Assembly: GCA_902795715.1 (NCBI GenBank)
Contig: CADBME010000013.1
Span: forward strand, 1-12,781
Origin: an uncultured Lachnospiraceae bacterium
Lineage (GTDB): Bacteria > Bacillota_A > Clostridia > Lachnospirales > Lachnospiraceae
Direction of reading: 5' to 3'
Length of the DNA stretch: 12,781 nucleotides
Positions within the stretch are counted from its first letter, which is position 1. Each line of letters starts with the position of its first letter. The notes under the pieces are model-generated. The model did not search any database. It saw only the letters and a list, made by a program, of their open reading frames with translations, and was not told the DNA's origin. Shown in pieces: positions 7,332 to 12,781 of the stretch. A program made the position numbers and the translations under genes.

Positions 7332-8126
7332 ATGAGTGCGGAAATTCTTTGTGTAGGAACCGAACTCCTCTTAGGAGATATCGCAAATACCAACGCCCAG
7401 TATATTTCAAAAAAACTGGCTCATATCGGTATTGACCTCTATTATCATACCGTAGTAGGCGATAATGCGGAAAGATTGTCCAATGCACTGGAAGTGGCTC
7501 TGTCCCGGTCCAATCTGGTCATTATGACCGGAGGACTCGGACCGACCAAGGATGATATGACCAAGGAGATCACAGCCAGATATTTCGGGAAGAAGCTTTA
7601 TTTTGACGAGAAGACATACGAGCATGTGAAGGAAAGACTGGAATCTTATGGCATCTTCCAGATGACCGACGGACAGAAGAAGCAGGCTATGGTGCCTGAG
7701 GATTCTGTGATTATTCAGAATCCGGAAGGATTGGCTCCCGGTATCATCATGGTAAAAGACGGCAAAGCCGTCGTCATGCTTCCCGGACCGCCTAAAGAGA
7801 TGAAGGCCCTGCTTGAAAAAGCCTGTCAGATGTTTTTAAATAAGCTGTCCAGTCAGGTAATCATCTCCATCAATATCAAGTGTAAGGGACCGGATGAGAT
7901 GCCTTTGAAGGAAATCGGAGAAGGCCCCATTGCCGACCAGCTTGGCGATATTCTGGACAACACCAATCCTACCGTGGCAACCTATGCCAAGGAAGACGGG
8001 GTCCTGATCCGTGTTACCGCTTCAGGAAAAAACAGGGAAGAAGCCCTGCTCATTATGAAGCCTGTGGTAACAAAGATTGCAGAAATCCTCGGAAACAAGA
8101 TTGCCTGGGTAAAAGAGGATAAATAA
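7332..8126 (+). CDS. CinA-family protein, MoCF-like nucleotide-binding domain only (lacks C-terminal deamidase domain)
   Basis: Resembles the N-terminal two-thirds of CinA (COG1058), a cytoplasmic nucleotide-related hydrolase domain with a molybdopterin-binding-like fold. Visible hallmarks are EILCVGTELLLGDIANTNAQY at 4-24, IMTGGLGPTKDDMTKE at 64-79, the LPGPPKEM motif at 150-157, and the middle domain through NPTVATYAKEDGVLIRVTASG at 212-232. The protein stops at residue 264. Full-length CinA is usually a little over 400 residues and continues into a PncC-type NMN amidohydrolase domain with an AESCTGG motif, which is absent here. No remnant of that domain follows: a terminator begins about 30 bp after the stop. 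It starts 74 bp after ftsZ with AAGGA 6 nt before the ATG. Probably a genuine single-domain form; the physiological substrate is uncertain. Confidence 0.88.
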   Translation: MSAEILCVGTELLLGDIANTNAQYISKKLAHIGIDLYYHTVVGDNAERLSNALEVALSRSNLVIMTGGLGPTKDDMTKEITARYFGKKLYFDEKTYEHVKERLESYGIFQMTDGQKKQAMVPEDSVIIQNPEGLAPGIIMVKDGKAVVMLPGPPKEMKALLEKACQMFLNKLSSQVIISINIKCKGPDEMPLKEIGEGPIADQLGDILDNTNPTVATYAKEDGVLIRVTASGKNREEALLIMKPVVTKIAEILGNKIAWVKEDK

Positions 8127-8156
8127 GAATCTGTCTAAAACAGTTCGTTACATCAT

Positions 8157-8200
8157 AGCATTCGGAGATCTGTTCGGATCTCCGAATGTTTCTTCTTGTT
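8157..8200 (+). terminator. Intrinsic terminator after the cinA-family gene
   Basis: A perfect 12-bp stem, CATTCGGAGATC (8159-8170) with GATCTCCGAATG (8177-8188), has a 6-nt loop (TGTTCG) and can extend by a G-T and an A-T pair. It is followed by a T-rich tail (TTTCTTCTTGTT, 8189-8200). The tail is on the + side only, so it ends the ftsZ-cinA transcript and separates it from the pot operon. Confidence 0.88.
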
Positions 8201-8226
8201 CAGTTATTAACTTATTCTGATTTAAT
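8196..8226 (+). promoter_or_regulatory. Possible pot operon promoter (weak call)
   Basis: A TGA-TTTAAT extended -10-like element (8218-8226) lies upstream of potA, with TTGTTC (8196-8201) 19 bp before the hexamer. A promoter is expected between the terminator and potA, but this one overlaps the terminator tail and would leave a leader of only about ten nucleotides. The call is tentative. Confidence 0.25.
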
Positions 8227-8238
8227 GAGGGAAGGGAG

Positions 8239-9321
8239 ATGGGAATGGCGCGTAACCTGCTGGAATTAGTAAATATAAGTAAATCTTTTGGAAACGATCT
8301 GGTGATTGATGACTTGAGCCTGGAAATCAAGGAACAGGAGTTTCTCACCTTGCTCGGACCTTCCGGCTGCGGCAAAACGACCACCTTGCGAATCATGGGC
8401 GGTTTTGAGACCCCGGACAGGGGAAAAGTCCTCTTTGAGGGCAGGGATATCACCCGGGTTCCTGCCAACAAAAGAAATCTGAACACGGTTTTTCAGAATT
8501 ATGCCCTTTTTGAGCATATGAATGTAGAGGAAAATATCGCTTTCGGTCTGCGTATTTCCAATAAAAGTGATGCCTATATAAGGGATAAGATCCGTTACGC
8601 CCTTAAGCTGGTAAACCTTGAAGGTTTTGAAAAAAGAAAACCCCGTTCTTTAAGCGGGGGACAGAGACAGAGAATTGCCATAGCCAGGGCTATCGTCAAT
8701 GAACCCAGGCTTCTGCTTCTGGATGAACCCCTTGGCGCTCTGGATCTGAAACTGAGACAGGACATGCAATACGAACTGATCCGTCTTAAAGAGGAGCTGG
8801 GGATCACATTTGTCTATGTTACCCACGACCAGGATGAAGCTCTGACCATGTCCGATAAAATCGTGGTCATGAACCAGGGATACATTCAGCAGATGGGTAC
8901 ACCCGAAGATATTTACAATGAACCGGAAAATGCTTTTGTCGCAGATTTCATCGGGGACAGCAATATTCTTGACGGCATCATGATCGAGGACCGTCTTGTG
9001 GAGATTCTTGGCCACCGTTTTGAGTGTGTGGACGAAGGATTTGGAAATAATGTTCCGGTGGACGTGGTGATCCGGCCCGAGGACGTGGTAATCAAAGAAT
9101 CCGGACAGGGCATGATGGAAGGAGAGGTGACATCCCTCCTTTTCCGGGGCGTACACTATGAGATGGATGTCATGGCCGGCGGATATGAATGGCTGGTCCA
9201 CAGCACGGTTGGCGTAGCGGAAGGGACCAAGGTCAGTCTCTCTGTGATTCCTTTTAATATCCAGATTCTGCACAAACCGGAATCTGAAGATGAGATGGCT
9301 GTTGTGATGGAAGATCTCTAG
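8239..9321 (+). CDS. potA: Spermidine/putrescine ABC transporter ATP-binding protein PotA
   Basis: Cytoplasmic ATPase that powers polyamine import through PotB/PotC. The 360 residues contain a complete ABC domain: Walker A GPSGCGKT at 40-47, Q-loop Gln86, signature LSGGQRQR at 138-145, Walker B LLLLDEPLGALD at 158-169 with catalytic Glu163, and switch His196 in THDQDEAL. A C-terminal TOBE-type regulatory region follows (about 270-350) with VDVVIRPEDVVI. Start choice is ambiguous. ATG at 8239 has GAGG at 8227-8230, while ATG at 8245 has AGGGAG at 8233-8238 six bases before it and would shorten the protein by two residues. It is first in a four-gene pot operon, with potB 12 bp downstream. Assignment to polyamines rather than another small substrate rests on the PotD-like binding protein in the same operon. 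Confidence 0.95.
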   Translation: MGMARNLLELVNISKSFGNDLVIDDLSLEIKEQEFLTLLGPSGCGKTTTLRIMGGFETPDRGKVLFEGRDITRVPANKRNLNTVFQNYALFEHMNVEENIAFGLRISNKSDAYIRDKIRYALKLVNLEGFEKRKPRSLSGGQRQRIAIARAIVNEPRLLLLDEPLGALDLKLRQDMQYELIRLKEELGITFVYVTHDQDEALTMSDKIVVMNQGYIQQMGTPEDIYNEPENAFVADFIGDSNILDGIMIEDRLVEILGHRFECVDEGFGNNVPVDVVIRPEDVVIKESGQGMMEGEVTSLLFRGVHYEMDVMAGGYEWLVHSTVGVAEGTKVSLSVIPFNIQILHKPESEDEMAVVMEDL

Positions 9322-9333
9322 AAAGGAGCCGGA

Positions 9334-10155
9334 ATGAAAAGATCCTGCCTTGCCGCACCATATATGATTTGGGCGGCTGCTTTTATCCTGCTGCCTCTGG
9401 GCATGGTCATTTACTATGGCTGTACCGATGAGGCAGGCCATTTTACACTGGCCAATATCATGGCCATGGGGGACTGGGTCCATTACAGGGCTTTCACATC
9501 TTCTCTGCTTCTGGCCTTTTTGGCTACCCTGATCTGCCTGATCATTGCCTACCCTCTTGCCTGGTTTCTGAGCCAGAATTTTCAAAACAGCAGCAGCTTT
9601 GTTGTCATGCTTTTTATCCTGCCCATGTGGATTAATTTCCTCCTGAGGATTCTTTCCCTCCAGGTCATTTTATCCAAATCCGGTATTCTGAACGCATTTC
9701 TTGGATTTCTGGGTTTTCCGGCTCTCCGGATCATGTATACAAAGACGGCAATTCTGATCGGCATGGTTTATGATTATATTCCTTTCATGATCCTCCCCAT
9801 CTACAATGCTCTGACCAAAATCGACGAGAGCGTGGTGGAAGCGGCCAGGGACCTGGGAGCTGACAGCAAAACCGTTTTCAGACGAATCATTTTCCCGCTC
9901 TCCCTTCCCGGGGTCATCAGCGGGATCATTATGGTTTTTATCCCCAATATTTCGGAATTTGCGGTGGCCGACATCCTGGGCGGTTCCAAGATCCTTCTTT
10001 TCGGCAACGTGATCGAACAGGAATTCAATGTGACCAGCAACTGGAATCTGGGTTCCGGCCTGTCTGTGGTCCTCATGCTCTTTGTATTGGCCAGCATGGC
10101 CATCATGAACCGCAGGGGTGACGCAGAGGAAGGAGGAGGAATGGCATTATGGTAA
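9334..10155 (+). CDS. potB: Spermidine/putrescine ABC transporter permease PotB
   Basis: First inner-membrane permease subunit of the polyamine importer. The 273 residues show about six hydrophobic segments, starting at about 8-28 and 57-79. The ABC-permease EAA loop EAARDLGADSKTVFRRIIFPLSLPG lies at about 169-193 and couples to PotA. The ATG is preceded by AAAGGAG (9322-9328) with a short 5-nt spacer, 12 bp after the potA stop. Its last seven bases overlap the start of potC, and the C-terminal codons for EEGGGM double as the potC ribosome binding site. The extracellular loop after the first segment is short compared with E. coli PotB, which is common in Gram-positive versions. Confidence 0.94.
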   Translation: MKRSCLAAPYMIWAAAFILLPLGMVIYYGCTDEAGHFTLANIMAMGDWVHYRAFTSSLLLAFLATLICLIIAYPLAWFLSQNFQNSSSFVVMLFILPMWINFLLRILSLQVILSKSGILNAFLGFLGFPALRIMYTKTAILIGMVYDYIPFMILPIYNALTKIDESVVEAARDLGADSKTVFRRIIFPLSLPGVISGIIMVFIPNISEFAVADILGGSKILLFGNVIEQEFNVTSNWNLGSGLSVVLMLFVLASMAIMNRRGDAEEGGGMALW

Positions 10156-10937
10156 AAAAAAGAAGCCTCTTTGGCCGGATTTACATTCTTTTGATCTGCC
10201 TGCTCATGTATGCCCCCCTTTTTCTGCTGGTTGTCTGCTCCTTTAATGCATCCAAACAGCGTAGTATCTGGGGAGGATTTACTCTCCACTGGTATAGGGA
10301 TATGTTTCGGGATGAAGAAGTCATCCGGGCTGTCGCCACTTCCATGACCCTGACTACGGGAGCTGCTCTTACGGCAGCAATTATCGGGACCATGGTCGCT
10401 CTGGCCATGACCGTTCTGAAAAAACATACAAAAGCCATGGTCAGCCTGACATCCAACATCCCCCTGCTCAATGCGGATATTGTGACAGGTATATCCATCA
10501 TGCTGCTCTTTGCACATTTTCTTTCCCTGGGATACACCTCGGTCTTTATAGCCCATGTAACCCTTGGCCTTCCCTACGTTATCCTCAATGTCTCACCCCG
10601 GATCATGGGAATGGATAAAAATGTCTATGAAGCAGCCCTGGACCTTGGCGCAAGCTCGTCCTATGCTTTCAGGAAAGTAGTTTTGCCGGAAATCTTTCCG
10701 GGGATTGCCGCCGGTTTTTTCTACGCCTTTACTATTTCCATGGATGATTTTGTGGTTACTTATTTTTCAAAAGGACCCGGAATGAATACCATTTCCACCA
10801 TGCTCTACCAGCAGCTCAGGAGAGGTATCAATCCGGAAATGTACGCTCTGTCCACCCTGCTTTTCCTGACCATCATCCTTCTTCTTGGACTTGCCAACCG
10901 CATTTCCCTGTCCGGAAAGGAGGCGGCCGGAACATGA
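10149..10937 (+). CDS. potC: Spermidine/putrescine ABC transporter permease PotC
   Basis: Second permease subunit, forming the membrane channel with PotB. The 262-residue protein has six predicted hydrophobic segments and the EAA loop EAALDLGASSSYAFRKVVLPEIFPG at about 161-185. This is followed by the PotC-typical stretch FTISMDDFVVTYFSKGPG at 194-211. The ATG overlaps the end of potB by 7 bp. A strong AAGGAGGAGGA run (10130-10140) ends 8 nt upstream, so translational coupling is likely. An A8 run (10154-10161) directly follows the start region. The gene ends in an ATGA overlap with potD. Confidence 0.95.
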   Translation: MVKKRSLFGRIYILLICLLMYAPLFLLVVCSFNASKQRSIWGGFTLHWYRDMFRDEEVIRAVATSMTLTTGAALTAAIIGTMVALAMTVLKKHTKAMVSLTSNIPLLNADIVTGISIMLLFAHFLSLGYTSVFIAHVTLGLPYVILNVSPRIMGMDKNVYEAALDLGASSSYAFRKVVLPEIFPGIAAGFFYAFTISMDDFVVTYFSKGPGMNTISTMLYQQLRRGINPEMYALSTLLFLTIILLLGLANRISLSGKEAAGT

Positions 10938-11992
10938 AAAAAATCATACTCCTTTCCCTGTTGGTCCTCCTGTCAGTCACGGCTGCCGCAGGCTGTTCAT
11001 CCGGTGGAAAAAAAACATCCGACAGGAGTCTGATCGTTTTTAATTACGGAGATTATATTGACCGGGATGTCCTCGACCTCTTCGAAAAAGAAACCGGAAT
11101 CAAGGTAGAGTATGAGGAATACATTACCCCCGAAGATATGTATACCAAGTACAAATCCGGTGTCATTCCCTATGACGTAATCTGCACCTCCGACTATATG
11201 ATCGAGAAAATGATCAAAGAAGGGCAGGTCATGGAACTGGAGTGGGACAAAATGGAGTACAAGGATAATCTGGACCCGGTCTACCTGGACTTCTGCAGGG
11301 AATTCGATCCCGGAAACAAACATGCCGCACCCTACCTTTTCGGAACGGTGGGCATACTCTATAATACCGACCAGGTCAAGGAAGAGGTAAAGAGCTGGGG
11401 AATCCTCTGGGATAAAAAATACAAAAAGGACATCATCATGGAAAACAGCATGAGGGATGCCTTCCTGGTACCTCTCAAGTGGAAGGGCTATTCTCTGAAT
11501 ACAAAAGACCCTGCCCTGCTCAGAGAAGCCCAGAAAATGCTCATCGATCAGAAACCCCTGGTAGGAGCCTATCTGGTAGATGAAAGCAGGGATACCATGA
11601 TCGCAGGAGACGCCTCCCTGGCTGTGGTCTACTCAGGAGACGCAACAGAAGCCATGGAAGCCTCGGATCAGCTGGATTACGCCGTGCCGGAAGAAGGAAC
11701 CAATATCTGGTTTGACTGCTGGTTTATTCCCAAAAGCTCAAAACACAGGGAAGAAGCCCGGCTCTTCATCGACTTTATGAACCGGGAAGACATCGCAGCC
11801 AAGAACTTTGAATATATATGGTACGGAACCCCCAACCGGGCTGTCTATGAAAACCTGGACCAGGAAACCAGACAGGACCCGACAATATTCCCGGATGAAG
11901 AAGTATTGAAGCGGTGCGAAGTCTATACCTACCTGGGAGAAGAGACAGAATCCTACTATTCCAGACTGTGGAAGGAGCTGAAAGCCTACTGA
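10934..11992 (+). CDS. potD: Spermidine/putrescine-binding lipoprotein PotD
   Basis: Extracytoplasmic solute-binding protein that delivers polyamines to PotBC. The 352 residues begin with a lipoprotein signal: KK at 2-3, a hydrophobic core at 4-16, and lipobox AAGC with Cys21, followed by a Ser/Gly linker. The mature part follows the PotD fold: SLIVFNYGDYIDRDVLDLFEKETGIKV from about 32, TSDYMIEKM at 85-93, LFGTVGILYN at 135-144, MENSMRDAF at 169-177, and the pocket residues Trp259 and Asp261 (IWFD) that align with polyamine-contacting residues of E. coli PotD. The first aromatic of the E. coli NWTEY motif is replaced (NYGDY). AAAGGAGG (10916-10923) lies 10 nt upstream, inside potC. Ligand preference between spermidine and putrescine cannot be told from sequence. 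Confidence 0.95.
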   Translation: MKKIILLSLLVLLSVTAAAGCSSGGKKTSDRSLIVFNYGDYIDRDVLDLFEKETGIKVEYEEYITPEDMYTKYKSGVIPYDVICTSDYMIEKMIKEGQVMELEWDKMEYKDNLDPVYLDFCREFDPGNKHAAPYLFGTVGILYNTDQVKEEVKSWGILWDKKYKKDIIMENSMRDAFLVPLKWKGYSLNTKDPALLREAQKMLIDQKPLVGAYLVDESRDTMIAGDASLAVVYSGDATEAMEASDQLDYAVPEEGTNIWFDCWFIPKSSKHREEARLFIDFMNREDIAAKNFEYIWYGTPNRAVYENLDQETRQDPTIFPDEEVLKRCEVYTYLGEETESYYSRLWKELKAY

Positions 11993-12076
11993 CACAAAGG
12001 CGAATAAACAAACAGCAAACACACATAAAAAGCTCCTTATCCTTATAGGAAGAAAAGCCGACAAAGGAGATAAAAA

Positions 12077-12577
12077 ATGGGACATCGGTTGACCATAACG
12101 GATATCAACAAGATGAAAGAAGAAATCTCACACCGAAAATCGGAGGTGAGACCGGAACTTCTCGAGAAACTCAAAACAGCCAGAGCCCAGGGCGACCTGA
12201 GCGAAAACTTTGAATACCATGCAGCCAAAAGAGAAAAAGCAAAAAATGACAGCCGGATCCGCTTTCTTGAGAAAATGATCCGAAATGCCGAAATCATAGA
12301 AGAAGATGTGCCGGAAGACAGCGCCGGAATCGGAAAAACCGTCACTTTTCTTGTAGAAGAAGATCAGGAAGAAGAACAATGCTCCATCGTGACCACCATG
12401 CTGTCCAACTCTCTTGAAAACAGGGTCAGCATAGAATCGCCCATGGGAAAAGCCCTGTCCGGCCACCATGTGGGCGACAGGGTATTCATCAAAGTTAACG
12501 ACAGCTATGGCTATTATGTCGTGATCAGGAAAATTGAAAAGTTCAACGATGAGGATATTCCCATCAATGCTTATTGA
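12077..12577 (+). CDS. greA: GreA-family transcription elongation factor
   Basis: Binds the RNA polymerase secondary channel and stimulates cleavage of the 3' end of backtracked transcripts. The 166 residues have the N-terminal antiparallel coiled coil (about 8-76) with the tip motif ARAQGDLSENFEYHAAK, whose acidic residues Asp40 and Glu43 correspond to the functional pair of GreA. The C-terminal FKBP-like domain runs from about 84 with ESPMGKALSGHHVGDRV at 120-136. The stretch ahead of that motif (EEDQEEEQCSIVTTMLSNSLENR) is less like textbook GreA, so this may be a second Gre paralogue. AAAGGAG (12063-12069) is 7 nt before the ATG. It follows potD by 84 bp with no convincing terminator, so it is probably co-transcribed with the pot genes. 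Its stop codon touches the large inverted repeat. Confidence 0.93.
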   Translation: MGHRLTITDINKMKEEISHRKSEVRPELLEKLKTARAQGDLSENFEYHAAKREKAKNDSRIRFLEKMIRNAEIIEEDVPEDSAGIGKTVTFLVEEDQEEEQCSIVTTMLSNSLENRVSIESPMGKALSGHHVGDRVFIKVNDSYGYYVVIRKIEKFNDEDIPINAY

Positions 12578-12663
12578 GTGGGACAAAGGGGACGTTTCAT
12601 ATCGTCCCACATTGTTAAAACCGATACAATGTGGGACGATATGAAACGTCCCCTTTGTCCCAC
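12578..12663 (+). repeat. Perfect 38-bp inverted repeat with 10-nt spacer (REPIN/MITE-like element)
   Basis: The left arm 12578-12615 is the exact reverse complement of the right arm 12626-12663, separated by TAAAACCGAT. Each arm also folds on itself: GGGACG/CGTCCC around an 8-nt loop (12589-12594 with 12603-12608, mirrored at 12633-12638 with 12647-12652), or alternatively GTGGGAC with GTCCCAC at the arm ends (12578-12584 with 12604-12610). Two inverted REP-like hairpins in this arrangement resemble a REPIN. It begins on the base after the greA stop. It could also act as a strong transcript-end hairpin for greA, but no T-run follows. The mobile origin is inferred from the symmetry and from my recollection of GGGAC-rich dispersed repeats in Firmicutes. 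Confidence 0.85.
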
Positions 12664-12687
12664 CCGGCAGGTTGACAAAAAAAGTAA

Positions 12688-12716
12688 TTGACAAGGATTT
12701 TGAAAAGTGCTAATAT
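12688..12716 (+). promoter_or_regulatory. Strong sigma-A promoter for the serine tRNA
   Basis: A consensus TTGACA at 12688-12693 is 17 bp from TAATAT (12711-12716), which is preceded by TG (12708-12709) as in an extended -10. A perfect TATAAT also lies at 12714-12719, with a 20-bp spacing. A second TTGACA occurs at 12672-12677 with no good -10 at the right distance. Transcription would start close to 12723. Confidence 0.85.
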
Positions 12717-12721
12717 AATCA

Positions 12722-12742
12722 AGTCGCCGCTTTGCGGTGATT
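12722..12742 (+). other. Leader hairpin between promoter and tRNA
   Basis: AGTCGCCGC (12722-12730) pairs with GCGGTGATT (12734-12742) around a TTT loop, giving a 9-bp stem with two G-T pairs. It would form the very 5' end of the tRNA precursor, eight bases before the mature tRNA start. It may help 5' processing or protect the leader. Confidence 0.5.
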
Positions 12743-12750
12743 CAATGTAT

Positions 12751-12781
12751 GGAGAGGTGTCCGAGTGGTTTAAGGAGCTAG
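12751..12781 (+). tRNA. tRNA-Ser, 5' part only (cut by window end)
   Basis: The sequence from 12751 gives a 7-nt acceptor strand GGAGAGG, the TG at positions 8-9, a D-stem TCC/GGA around GAGTGGTTTAA, and the start of the anticodon stem (CTAG). The opening GGAGAGGTGTCCGAGTGGTT is typical of bacterial serine tRNAs. The anticodon, variable arm and 3' half are outside the window, so the isoacceptor cannot be named. Confidence 0.85.

Noticed and set aside
8650..9585. Open frame on the minus strand across potA-potB
   Set aside because: Shadow of two well-supported transporter genes; His/Gln-rich translation with no domain and no promoter context.
10154..10161. A8 run at the potB-potC overlap as a potB/potC fusion by frameshifting
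   Set aside because: potC has its own strong ribosome binding site and ATG, and separate PotB and PotC subunits are the norm.
12036..12050. Possible terminator between potD and greA
   Set aside because: Only a 4-bp TCCT/AGGA stem with a 3-nt loop and no T-run on the + strand.
12578..12663. CRISPR repeat or attachment site explanation for the palindrome
   Set aside because: There are only two inverted copies with a 10-nt spacer, no direct-repeat array, no cas genes, and no integrase or duplicated tRNA end in the window.
12128..12694. Minus-strand open frame covering greA and the inverted repeat
   Set aside because: Its N-terminal part is just a translation of the palindrome, and the rest is antisense to greA.

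Overview
This window looks like chromosomal DNA from a Gram-positive anaerobe of the Clostridia, most likely the Lachnospiraceae. The reasons are the gene order PBP2/SpoVD-mraY-murD-ftsW-ftsQ(divIB)-ftsZ without ftsA, strong AGGAGG-type ribosome binding sites, the FtsZ that starts MLEI from a TTG codon, and the clostridial style of the FtsW, MurD and penicillin-binding protein sequences. The family-level placement is inference from sequence style, not a search. All genes lie on the + strand and are tightly packed.

Region 1 (1-5914) is a shortened division and cell wall (dcw) cluster. It holds the 3' part of a class B penicillin-binding protein, then mraY (lipid I synthesis), murD (D-glutamate addition), ftsW (SEDS glycosyltransferase) and ftsQ/divIB. 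Together these make the peptidoglycan precursor and the septal synthase with its regulator. murE, murF, murG, murB and ftsA are absent from the positions they hold in Bacillus or E. coli.

Region 2 (5915-8200) starts with an AT-rich gap carrying a good sigma-A promoter, followed by ftsZ and a CinA-family gene. ftsZ and cinA are separated by a strong nested mRNA hairpin. The CinA protein lacks the usual C-terminal deamidase domain. A clear stem-loop terminator closes the unit.

Region 3 (8201-12577) is a compact ABC importer operon for spermidine/putrescine: potA (ATPase), potB and potC (permeases, 7-bp overlap) and potD (lipoprotein binding protein, ATGA overlap with potC). A greA-family transcription factor follows 84 bp later with no visible terminator between.

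Region 4 (12578-12781) begins directly after the greA stop with a perfect 38-bp inverted repeat around a 10-nt spacer. Each arm contains its own smaller GGGACG/CGTCCC hairpin, an architecture like a REP doublet (REPIN) or small MITE. A strong promoter and a short leader hairpin follow, then the first 31 nt of a serine tRNA that runs off the end.

Most of the window is ordinary core genome. The points most worth a second look are the 38-bp inverted repeat, the shortened CinA, the hairpin after ftsZ, and an apparently frame-decayed Lys/Gln-rich tail after the penicillin-binding protein. I found no sign of an undescribed multi-gene system.
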